Positions 10,556 to 17,664 of a DNA stretch of 51,634 nucleotides are shown here, piece after piece. The stretch comes from Halochromatium glycolicum. GTDB lineage: Bacteria; Pseudomonadota; Gammaproteobacteria; Chromatiales; Chromatiaceae. The position numbers and the translations under genes are program-made. A model generated the notes under the pieces. It worked only from the letters and a program-made list of their open reading frames with translations, was not told the origin of the DNA and made no database searches. Where the stretch lies: NCBI RefSeq assembly GCF_016584085.1, contig NZ_NRSJ01000036.1, positions 1 to 51,634 on the forward strand, read 5' to 3'. The number at the start of each line of letters is the position of its first letter. Position 1 is the first letter of the stretch.

Positions 10556-10737
10556 GAGATGTCCTTGCCTTTAGGAGGGGGGTTGCGCGAGAAAGTGAGT
10601 TCTATCCGCAATGGTAAGCGAGATCGGGCCGGCGCTTCTGGCCTCGTCGTCCGCTGGCCTGGCCGCTTGAGCGCGACGATAGCGCGCCGATGCTGCCGTG
10701 GTCTGGCCGCCGGCGCTGCTCGGTCGAGGTCGAGTCG

Positions 10738-11646
10738 ATGACCGATCTCCAAGCAGGTCCGCTTTGGCTGGCGGTGCCTGCAGCAGCCGGTTCTGCGTGC
10801 TTCGAGACCGCTTCGGCCGGACATTGTCGCCTGCTCCAAGTGCAGGGTGATCAGGGGTGGTCAGGCGGCTCGTCGATCTCAGAGCGGGGCCGGAGCAAGA
10901 CCGAGATGGCGATCCCGCCGCTGAAAGACGCGTTGCACGGCCGGCTGCGACGCGCAGTCGGTTGCACGCGCGCGCCGGCTGGGCCATTCACGATCCGCGT
11001 CGTGCTCGAGCTCGGGCGCTGCAGTCCGGGCAGCGGCGAGGCCGGCGCCGAGGGGCTTGAGCCTGCATACAGGATCGCTGATGCCGACCTCGCGACGGCA
11101 ATGACTGCTCACCAGCTCGACCGGGCGTTGAGTGCGGGGCGTCAGGCGGTGGAACGGGCCAAGCTCGATGGGGTCGGGTTGATCGTCGTCAGCGGTGCGG
11201 GGGGCGGTCTGGCGCGGGCCAATGCCAACTGGATGGCCTGGCTAGCGGGCGAGGCGGCTGCGAGCGGCTCCTCATCGGTGTGGGCTGACGGAGCGAACTC
11301 CGTACAGAGGTCGCTCCGATCGCTGCGCGGTATCAGCGAGACGCTGCCGGCGCGCCATGCCAGTCTGCCGCCGGACCCCTACATGGCGCTGCGGGATCTG
11401 GGCGGATTCGAGCATGCGGCCTTGGCCGGGGCGATGCTCAGCGCGGCGCAGCTTGGACTGCCGGCGTTGGCGCTCGGGTCGAGCGCGCACATCGCGATGC
11501 GACTGGCGATGGGCATCAATGGCTCGATTGTTCCATGGGTCCGGAGCGAGCCGCTCGGCCCTGGATATGAGCCTGATCCGGTACAAGGTTCCCGAGAGCG
11601 CCAGCGCGAGGGAGCCGCGTGGGCGCCGTTGGTGTGCATGGAGTGA
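10738..11646 (+). CDS. Degenerate CobT-like (NaMN:DMB phosphoribosyltransferase family) protein
   Basis: About 300 residues related to CobT, which activates the lower ligand of cobalamin. The best match is DPYMALRDLGGFEHAALAGA followed by a GLPALALGSSAHIAMRLAM-like stretch, equivalent to the CobT segment ending in VLLDGF. The canonical mid-domain motif GELGMANTT is replaced by SGAGGGLARANA. The protein stops about 50 residues early, losing the C-terminal RLGEGSGA segment that holds the catalytic glutamate. It is therefore unlikely to be a normal CobT. The start is uncertain: ATGs at 10690, 10738 and 10906 are possible. Its stop overlaps the next start (GTGA). The frame is open over about 900 bp, so it may be a repurposed paralogue rather than a pseudogene. 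Confidence 0.55.
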   Translation: MTDLQAGPLWLAVPAAAGSACFETASAGHCRLLQVQGDQGWSGGSSISERGRSKTEMAIPPLKDALHGRLRRAVGCTRAPAGPFTIRVVLELGRCSPGSGEAGAEGLEPAYRIADADLATAMTAHQLDRALSAGRQAVERAKLDGVGLIVVSGAGGGLARANANWMAWLAGEAAASGSSSVWADGANSVQRSLRSLRGISETLPARHASLPPDPYMALRDLGGFEHAALAGAMLSAAQLGLPALALGSSAHIAMRLAMGINGSIVPWVRSEPLGPGYEPDPVQGSRERQREGAAWAPLVCME

Positions 11647-11888
11647 CTGTGCAGCAACGCCCGTCTGGCCCCGATTTGGACGCGGCCCTCGAGGTGCGGA
11701 TCGAGGCGATCTGCGCGCGCGGCTGCCAACAGGTGCGCGCCGATATCGCCGTCCTCGAGCAAGGCGGCGAGCTGCCGGAAACGCGCGGACTCTCGGCGGC
11801 CGAGCGCGGCCTGATCCTGAACGAGCTTCGGCAGATCATGGCGGTCTACGGCGACCGGTGCCGGGTCGACGGGGGACTCGAGCGCTGA
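11643..11888 (+). CDS. Small conserved-looking protein coupled to the CobT-like gene
   Basis: Encodes 81 residues from GTG 11643, which overlaps the upstream stop codon (GTGA), the classic coupling geometry. An in-frame GTG at 11619 would add eight residues. The product is hydrophilic and predicted helical (DLDAALEVRIEAICARGCQQ, then ERGLILNELRQIMAVYG). There is no signal peptide, membrane segment or motif that I recognise. The position suggests a partner of the CobT-like protein. Function unknown. Confidence 0.5.
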   Translation: MTVQQRPSGPDLDAALEVRIEAICARGCQQVRADIAVLEQGGELPETRGLSAAERGLILNELRQIMAVYGDRCRVDGGLER

Positions 11889-12018
11889 TTCCGGCACACG
11901 AGCTGAGCTTCAGAGGACCAAAACAGAGCCATTCCGCTTGATCGCCGGACAGAGGGTTGTGAACGAGGCCGACGAGCGGGCGCCTAATTCGCGGCGGGTC
12001 GGCCCTCCGCTCGGGGTT

Positions 12019-12795
12019 TCAGGCTGTCGGCGGCTCGAAGGCGGCATCGGGTACCGATGGGAGCGATTGGAACGCGGGACGCGCGAACAGGTAGCCCTGG
12101 AACAGCTCGATGCCCATCTCCTGCAGTACGCTCAGCTCCGCGTAGGTCTCGATGCCCTCGGCGATGACGCGCATCGAGAGCCGGGTTGCGGTATCGATGA
12201 CGCCATAGATGATCGCCTGGCGGGTCGGGTCGGTGTCGACATCGCGGATCAGGGCCATATCGAGCTTGAGTAGGTCTGCCGGGACATCGGCCAGCAGGTT
12301 GAGGCCGGAGTAGCCGGCGCCGAAGTCATCGATCGCGACCGTGAAGCCGACCTCGCGGTAGTACTCGGCGATGCGCTTCAGGTGCTGGATGTCTTGGACC
12401 TGCTCGCTCTCGGTGATCTCGAAGATGATCTGGTCCAGCGGAAAGTTGCAGCGCCCTGCGGCCTCCAGCGTGGTTTGGATGCAGCGTTCCGGCTGGTAGA
12501 TCGCATTGGGCATGAAGTTGACGCTGACCATCGTATCGAGATTCAACGCTGCTGCGAGCTCGATCGCGCGGATGCGGCAGAGCTGGTCGAAGTGATAGAG
12601 ATTGCGGTCGTTGACCGACGCGAAGACGGTGCCGGCGGGCTCGTTGTTGGGGCCGCGAACCAGGGCCTCGTGCGCGAAGACGCTGCGATCGGTCGCGTTC
12701 ACGATCGGCTGCAGGGCCATCTTGAAGTCGAACCCGAGATCGGCCCCTTCGGCGCAGGCCTTGCAGGGTGAGTGGGAATGCGTGGAGGCTTTCAT
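12019..12795 (-). CDS. EAL-domain cyclic-di-GMP phosphodiesterase
   Basis: Cytoplasmic protein that is essentially one EAL domain, expected to hydrolyse c-di-GMP to pGpG. All catalytic motifs are present: EALVRG, the metal-binding Asn in NFMPNA, EITESEQ, IDDFGAGYSG, the lysine in LKLD, AEGIE and FQGYLFARP. From the ATG at 12795 it has 258 residues with a short N-terminal CKACAEG motif before LGFDFKMALQPIV; this Cys-x-x-Cys may bind a metal or sense redox (inference). In-frame ATGs at 12891 and 12942 would give longer forms with no clear ribosome binding site. It diverges from tex. Confidence 0.88.
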   Translation of the reverse strand: MKASTHSHSPCKACAEGADLGFDFKMALQPIVNATDRSVFAHEALVRGPNNEPAGTVFASVNDRNLYHFDQLCRIRAIELAAALNLDTMVSVNFMPNAIYQPERCIQTTLEAAGRCNFPLDQIIFEITESEQVQDIQHLKRIAEYYREVGFTVAIDDFGAGYSGLNLLADVPADLLKLDMALIRDVDTDPTRQAIIYGVIDTATRLSMRVIAEGIETYAELSVLQEMGIELFQGYLFARPAFQSLPSVPDAAFEPPTA

Positions 12796-13055
12796 CGGCT
12801 TGCTTGGAATCTTTTTGGGGCTAACGATCGAGCGCAGCGCGCTCGCGTGCTTCGGGCCAACCCTGGCCAGCGCAAAAAGATCAACAATCATGGTAACAGC
12901 ATGGAGGTTTGCGTGGCTCGGGTGCGGATGGGATCGGTGCATCAGGCACCCTCGTCAGCGGCTGTTCGATCTTTCGGCACCCGAAGCGAGGATGGGGCCA
13001 AGGTCGGTATACAATGCCGCCGCATTCCCGGCTCAGGAGATTCTGATTTCGATCC

Positions 13056-15494
13056 ATGGCCTCGATTATCCCGTTGCTTGCCCAAGAACTGAACTGCGCG
13101 TCTGCGCAGGTCCAAGCCGCTGTCACGCTGCTCGACGACGGCGCGACCGTGCCCTTCATCGCCCGCTACCGCAAGGAGGCGACCGGCGGCCTGGATGACG
13201 ATCAGCTGCGCCAGCTGGCGCAGCGCCTGGTCTACCTGCGCGAGCTCGAGGAACGCCGCGCGATGGTGCTCGCGAGCATCGATGAGCAGGGCAAACTGAG
13301 CGACGCGCTGCGGGCCGAGATCGAAGCCGCCGAGACCAAGCAGCGGCTCGAGGACCTGTACCTGCCCTACAAGCCGAAGCGGCGCACCAAGGCGCAGATC
13401 GCGCGTGAGGCCGGGCTGGAACCGCTGGCGGATCGATTGCTCGCCGAGCCGACGCTGGTCCCGGAGGCGCAGGCACAGGCGTTCATCGATGCCGGCAAGG
13501 GGGTTGCCGATGTGGGCGCGGCGCTCGAAGGGGCCCGCCAGATCCTGATGGAGCGCTTCGCCGAGGATGCGGAGCTGGCTGGTGTTTTGCGTGAGCGGTT
13601 GTGGGAGCAGGGCATCCTGGTCGCCCGCGTGATCGAGGGCAAGGAACAGGAGGGGGCGAAGTTCGCCGATTATTTCGATTACCGCGAGCCGATCGCGAAG
13701 CTGCCGTCGCATCGGGCGCTGGCGCTGTTCCGCGGCCGCAACCAGGGCATCCTGACGCTGGAGCTGCTGGCTGGGGAGGGCGAGGAGCCAGACCGGCCGC
13801 ACCGGGGCCTGATCGCGCAGCGCGTTGGGGTGCGCGATCAGGGGCGTCCCGGAGACGCCTGGCTGGTCGAGACGGTGCGCAAGGCCTGGCGCATCAAGCT
13901 GATGACGCGCCTGGATCTCGATCTCAAGCACCGGCTGCTTGAGGCCGCCGAGGCCGAGGCGATCCGGGTCTTCGCGAAGAATCTGAAGGCGCTGCTGCTG
14001 GCGGCGCCGGCCGGGCGGCTGCCGACGATCGGGCTCGATCCGGGCCTGCGCACCGGCGTCAAGGTCGCGGTGGTGGATGCGACCGGGCGGGTGGTCGCGA
14101 CCGCGACCCTGTATCCGCATGCGCCGAAGCATCAGTGGGATGCGTCGATCGCGGCGCTGGCTGAGCTGGCGCGGGCGCACGGCGTGAAGCTGATCAGCAT
14201 CGGCAACGGCACCGCCTCGCGCGAGACCGACAAGCTGGCGCGCGAGCTGATCCGCCGGCATCCGGAGCTGGGGCTGCAGTCGCTGGTGGTGAGCGAGGCC
14301 GGGGCCTCGGTCTATTCGGCCTCGGAGTATGCGTCGCGTGAATTGCCGGAGCTCGATGTCTCGCTGCGCGGGGCGGTCTCGATCGCAAGGCGGCTGCAGG
14401 ACCCGCTCGCGGAGCTGGTCAAGATCGAGCCCAAGGCGATCGGGGTCGGTCAGTATCAGCACGATGTGAACCAGGGCGGGCTGGCGCGCTCGCTCGATGC
14501 GGTGGTCGAGGATTGCGTCAATGCGGTCGGGGTCGATCTGAACACGGCCTCGGTGCCGCTGTTGGCGCAGGTCTCGGGGCTGAGCGCGACCCTGGCCGAG
14601 CACGTCGTCCAGTTCCGCGAGGAGCATGGGGCGTTCCGCAATCGCGCGCAGTTGAAGAAGGTGCCGCGTCTGGGGGCGAAGACCTTCCAGCAGTGCGCGG
14701 GCTTTCTGCGGATCAATGATGGCGATGAGCCCTTGGATGCGTCGGCGGTGCATCCGGAGGCCTATCCGGTGGTGCGGCGCATCCTCGGGCAGGTCGGGCG
14801 TGACATCCGGGCGTTGATCGGGGATCGCTCGGCGTTGTCGAGGCTGAGCCCAGCGCAGTTCGCCGATGAGCGCTTCGGCGAGCCGACGGTGCGCGACATC
14901 ATCGCGGAGCTGGAGAAGCCGGGGCGTGATCCGCGGCCGGAGTTCAAGACGGCGAGCTTCATGGAGGGGGTCGAGACGCTGGCCGATCTGAGGCCGGGGA
15001 TGGTGCTGGAGGGGACGGTGACGAATGTGACCAATTTCGGCGCCTTCGTCGATGTGGGGGTACATCAGGATGGGTTGGTGCACATCTCGCGGTTGGCCGA
15101 TCGGTTCGTGCGCGATCCCTATGAGGTGGTCAGCACCGGGCAGTTGGTGAAGGTGAAGGTGCTGGAGGTCGATCTGGCGCGTAAGCGGGTGGCGTTGAGC
15201 ATGCGGTTGGATGATGTGCCCGAGGGAGAGGCGGGTGCCGGGCGTGCGGTTGGGCGGCCTGATGGGCGTGATGGGCGGCGTGCCGGGAGTGGTGCCGGTG
15301 GGCGTGGGCCGACTGGGGCCAGGTCGGATCAGGGATCGGATCGGGGGGCGTATCAGGGGTCGGATCGCGGGCCGTCGCGAGGGAAGTCGGGGGCGAAGTC
15401 GGGTTCGAAATCGGGTCCGAAGTCGGCTCGTGAGGAGAGTGGGGCAGCTGGCGGGGCGATGGCGGAGGCGTTCGCCAAGGCGCGCAGGCGCTGA
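13056..15494 (+). CDS. tex: Tex / YhgF family RNA-binding transcription accessory protein
   Basis: Large conserved nucleic-acid-binding protein of 812 residues, implicated in transcription and toxin-gene expression in Bordetella and Pseudomonas. The domain order is typical: an N-terminal helical region (PFIARYRKEATGGLDDDQLR), a YqgF/RNase H-like domain (TIGLDPGLRTGVKVAVVD near 325), helix-hairpin-helix repeats (about 490-560, GVDLNTASVPLLAQVSGL) and an S1 domain (about 643-720, GTVTNVTNFGAFVDVGVHQD). The last 90 residues are a low-complexity Gly/Arg/Ser/Lys tail with repeated SGAKSGSKSGPKS-like units, longer than in E. coli. Confidence 0.95.
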   Translation: MASIIPLLAQELNCASAQVQAAVTLLDDGATVPFIARYRKEATGGLDDDQLRQLAQRLVYLRELEERRAMVLASIDEQGKLSDALRAEIEAAETKQRLEDLYLPYKPKRRTKAQIAREAGLEPLADRLLAEPTLVPEAQAQAFIDAGKGVADVGAALEGARQILMERFAEDAELAGVLRERLWEQGILVARVIEGKEQEGAKFADYFDYREPIAKLPSHRALALFRGRNQGILTLELLAGEGEEPDRPHRGLIAQRVGVRDQGRPGDAWLVETVRKAWRIKLMTRLDLDLKHRLLEAAEAEAIRVFAKNLKALLLAAPAGRLPTIGLDPGLRTGVKVAVVDATGRVVATATLYPHAPKHQWDASIAALAELARAHGVKLISIGNGTASRETDKLARELIRRHPELGLQSLVVSEAGASVYSASEYASRELPELDVSLRGAVSIARRLQDPLAELVKIEPKAIGVGQYQHDVNQGGLARSLDAVVEDCVNAVGVDLNTASVPLLAQVSGLSATLAEHVVQFREEHGAFRNRAQLKKVPRLGAKTFQQCAGFLRINDGDEPLDASAVHPEAYPVVRRILGQVGRDIRALIGDRSALSRLSPAQFADERFGEPTVRDIIAELEKPGRDPRPEFKTASFMEGVETLADLRPGMVLEGTVTNVTNFGAFVDVGVHQDGLVHISRLADRFVRDPYEVVSTGQLVKVKVLEVDLARKRVALSMRLDDVPEGEAGAGRAVGRPDGRDGRRAGSGAGGRGPTGARSDQGSDRGAYQGSDRGPSRGKSGAKSGSKSGPKSAREESGAAGGAMAEAFAKARRR

Positions 15495-15574
15495 GCGATT
15501 GGTCTTCCGTCAGAGGGCTGTTTCGGCGGCGATATAAAGGCGTTGGGTTCCAACGGTGGTGCCAGTGCCGGCAT

Positions 15575-15667
15575 CGGGTGGCGCCCGGCGGGGGACGCCG
15601 TGAATACATCCTTGTAGGCTCGGCGATCGCCGTCCTGGCGATCGACGCCCCCGCCGGGCGCCACCCG
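15575..15667. repeat. 20-bp perfect inverted repeat with internal hairpin
   Basis: The word CGGGTGGCGCCCGGCGGGGG at 15575-15594 is repeated as its exact complement at 15648-15667. The 53-bp spacer holds a further hairpin (CGATCGCC gtcct GGCGATCG). This is a REP-like palindromic unit and it runs directly into the 66-bp tandem array. Confidence 0.8.
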
Positions 15668-16080
15668 ACACCGACACCTCAGCCGTTGGGTGTTGCGGCA
15701 GCAGGAGCGTCAGCTTCCCGCCGGCACCACCCGACACCGATACCTCAGTCGTTGGGTGTTGCGACAGAAGGAGCGTCGGCTTCCCGCCGGGCACCACCCG
15801 ACACCGACACCTCCGTCGTTGGGCGTTGCGGCAGAAGGAGCGCCAGCTTCCCGCTGGCACCACCCGACACCGACACCTCCGTCGTTGGGCGTTGCGGCAG
15901 AAGGAGCGTCGGCTTCCCGCCGGCACCACCCGACACCGATACCTCAGTCGTTGGGTGTTGCGGCAGAAGGAGCGCCGGCTTCCCGCCGGCACCACCCGAT
16001 ACCGACACCTCAGTCGTTGGGTGTTGCGGCAGAAGGAGCGCCGGCTTCCCGCCAGGCGCCACCCGACCCCTCAGCCGTTC
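15665..16080. repeat. 66/67-bp tandem repeat, six units plus a partial seventh
   Basis: Six contiguous units begin at 15665, 15731, 15798, 15864, 15930 and 15996, with a partial unit from 16063. Each begins CCGACACCGA, passes through CGTTGGGTGTTGCGGCAGAA and ends in a small hairpin (GCCGGC ttccc GCCGGC) before CACCAC. Copies differ at a few positions and two have a 1-bp insertion. There are no unique spacers, so it is not CRISPR. Because 66 is divisible by three, several frames stay open across it, but these repeated frames show no gene-like features. It fills the 618 bp between tex and the small membrane protein gene. Confidence 0.88.
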
Positions 16081-16112
16081 CGGGAGTCGGCGCGCATGAC
16101 GATGGTGGCGGC

Positions 16113-16298
16113 TCAGCGAACGAGCATGATCAGGACGATGACGAGGCCGACGACGCCGGCGAGGGGCAGGATCACGGCTTGCCAGTCGCCCTTCTCGGCC
16201 TTGGGACCGTTCTCCTGCCAGGCCTTGAAGGCGGGCCAGAGGAAGAACAGCATCATGATCAGGACCGCGGCGGCGGCGATCTTGAGGAACAACTCCAT
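16113..16298 (-). CDS. Small two-helix inner membrane protein
   Basis: Encodes 61 residues from the ATG at 16298, chosen because a GGAGG lies 5 bp upstream of it. There are two hydrophobic segments (about 4-20, KIAAAAVLIMMLFFLWP, and about 41-60, AVILPLAGVVGLVIVLIMLV) joined by a charged loop (KAWQENGPKAEKGDWQ). The function is not recognised; similar short proteins occur beside unrelated genes. It lies 82 bp downstream of the BI-1 gene on the same strand, after that gene's terminator, so it may have its own promoter or be read through. Confidence 0.75.
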   Translation of the reverse strand: MELFLKIAAAAVLIMMLFFLWPAFKAWQENGPKAEKGDWQAVILPLAGVVGLVIVLIMLVR

Positions 16299-16324
16299 TG
16301 GGACCTCCGTAGTTGAGCGTGGCA

Positions 16325-16355
16325 CAAACAAAAAGCCCCGGCCGGGGCCGGGGCT
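16325..16355 (-). terminator. Rho-independent terminator of the BI-1 family gene
   Basis: A perfect 10-bp stem, AGCCCCGGCC with its complement GGCCGGGGCT and a 2-nt loop (16334-16355), is followed on the minus strand by a T-rich run (TTTTTGTTTG). It lies 26 bp past the stop codon of the minus-strand gene at 16381-17064, so it is a strong intrinsic terminator for that gene. Confidence 0.9.
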
Positions 16356-16380
16356 GTATCAGCTAGAGTAGGGCGTGGGT

Positions 16381-17064
16381 TTATTCGTCGCCCATGATGC
16401 CCAGGATCTGGAGCAGGCTGATGAAGATGTTGAAGATGGCGAGGTAGATGCCGTAGGTCGCCATGATGTAGTTGGTCTCGGCACCGCTCTTGATGCGGCT
16501 GGTGTCGAATAGGATGAAGCCGCTCATCAGCAGGATGATCGCACCGGAGACGGCCAGGGCGAGGGCCGGCATGTTCAGGAAGATGTTGGCAATCATCGCG
16601 ACGACGACGACCATCATCCCGGCGAACAGGAAGCCGCCGAGGAAGCTGAAGTCGCGCTTGCTGGTCAGCGCGTAGCCGGACAGGCCGAGGAAGATCAACG
16701 CGGTGCCGCCGAAGGCGGTGGCGATGATGCTCGGGCCGTTCGGCAGGGCCAGGTACATCGACAGGATCGAACCGAGGCCAAAGCCGAGCATGCCGGTGAT
16801 CACGAAGATCAGGCCGACGCCCTTGGCCGATTGGGCCGCGCGCGGTAGTACGAACATGCCGAGTAGCATCGCCCCGATGACGGACACCAGGTAGACCCAG
16901 GAGGGCATCGCCAGCGCCATCGAGATCATCGCCGTGACGGCGCTGAAGCCGAGGGTCGCGGCGAGCAGCAGGTAGGTGTTCTTGAGGACCTTGTTGGTCT
17001 CAAGCGCCGAGCCGGCACGCGCCGTCGTGGCGTACTGGTTCGAGAAGGGGTTCGGGTTTGCCAT
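16381..17064 (-). CDS. Bax inhibitor-1 / YccA family membrane protein
   Basis: Integral inner membrane protein of 227 residues with seven predicted helices and the BI-1 family's C-terminal segment (FDTSRIKSGAETNYIMATYG then YLAIFNIFISLLQILGI). Bacterial relatives include YccA, which modulates FtsH proteolysis, and the calcium-leak protein YetJ. The N-terminus is short and polar (MANPNPFSNQYATTARAG), resembling YccA. The start at 17064 has a GGAGAGAG just upstream. An intrinsic terminator follows the gene. Confidence 0.9.
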   Translation of the reverse strand: MANPNPFSNQYATTARAGSALETNKVLKNTYLLLAATLGFSAVTAMISMALAMPSWVYLVSVIGAMLLGMFVLPRAAQSAKGVGLIFVITGMLGFGLGSILSMYLALPNGPSIIATAFGGTALIFLGLSGYALTSKRDFSFLGGFLFAGMMVVVVAMIANIFLNMPALALAVSGAIILLMSGFILFDTSRIKSGAETNYIMATYGIYLAIFNIFISLLQILGIMGDE

Positions 17065-17451
17065 AGCAGCACTCTCTCCGTTTGCAACGAACAGGTTGTA
17101 AGTCTCGGTTTAGGTTACCGCAAATCGGCTGGTTTGACCCGTTGGAACGGACAAAGGTTTCAGCCGACTGCGCTGGCGTGCAAGGATACCGGTAAGCTCC
17201 GGCCATGACGACAGGAGGCCTGGATGCCGTATCCACACGTCTCGCATCACACGGGCAACCTGCGGTATCCTTAGCGTCCGGTTTAGGGATGAGATTTGGG
17301 TCACTGAGCCTTTGCGCAATGGCTCGGTTGATTCTGGGCAAGGCAAGCAGAATGCCCGTCTCGCCTTCTGTTTCAGTGGCTTGCCCCAGACCACGCGGTT
17401 CCGATGGCAGTGCGTCCGGACGCATCGCGTTGGCCCTTATGCCGGTTCTCC
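17065..17451. other. Intergenic region upstream of the BI-1 gene and tRNA-Ser
   Basis: This 387-bp stretch presumably holds the BI-1 promoter (reading left) and the tRNA promoter (reading right). I see no convincing gene, repeat or terminator in it. Frames crossing it are not supported by a ribosome binding site or recognisable product. Confidence 0.5.
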
Positions 17452-17541
17452 GGAGAGGTGGCAGAGCGGTTGATTGCACCGGTCTTGAAAACCGGCGACG
17501 GTTGATCCCGTCCGTGGGTTCGAATCCCACCCTCTCCGCCA
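17452..17541 (+). tRNA. tRNA-Ser (anticodon TGA)
   Basis: A 90-nt class II tRNA. The acceptor stem is GGAGAGG paired with CCTCTCC, then discriminator G and an encoded CCA (17539-17541). The anticodon stem is CCGGT/ACCGG around the loop CTTGAAA, with anticodon TGA at 17486-17488. A long variable arm follows, then a T-arm containing GGTTCGAATCC. These features define tRNA-Ser reading UCA and related codons. Confidence 0.97.
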
Positions 17542-17664
17542 TTGCCTTGCCGTGGACGCAGCCTCGAGACCATCGGGGCGCTGAGTCTGCCGGTTCGCAG
17601 TACACCCGCGAGGCACGCCTGTCGCGGCGGCGTCGCGGGTCATGGCCGGATCGTAAGAACAAGA

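Noticed and set aside
12942..15083. A 713-codon open frame antisense to tex
   Set aside because: A shadow frame caused by high GC at third codon positions; composition is Arg/Leu/Gln-rich with no recognisable domains, while tex on the other strand is a clear family match.
15665..16080. Possible CRISPR array
   Set aside because: Units are contiguous and similar throughout, with no unique spacers, and no cas genes are present.
15510..16316. Several open frames with repeated peptides over the 66-bp array
   Set aside because: The 66-bp unit keeps multiple frames open on both strands, so the frames are a by-product of the repeat; none has a start with a ribosome binding site or a known domain.
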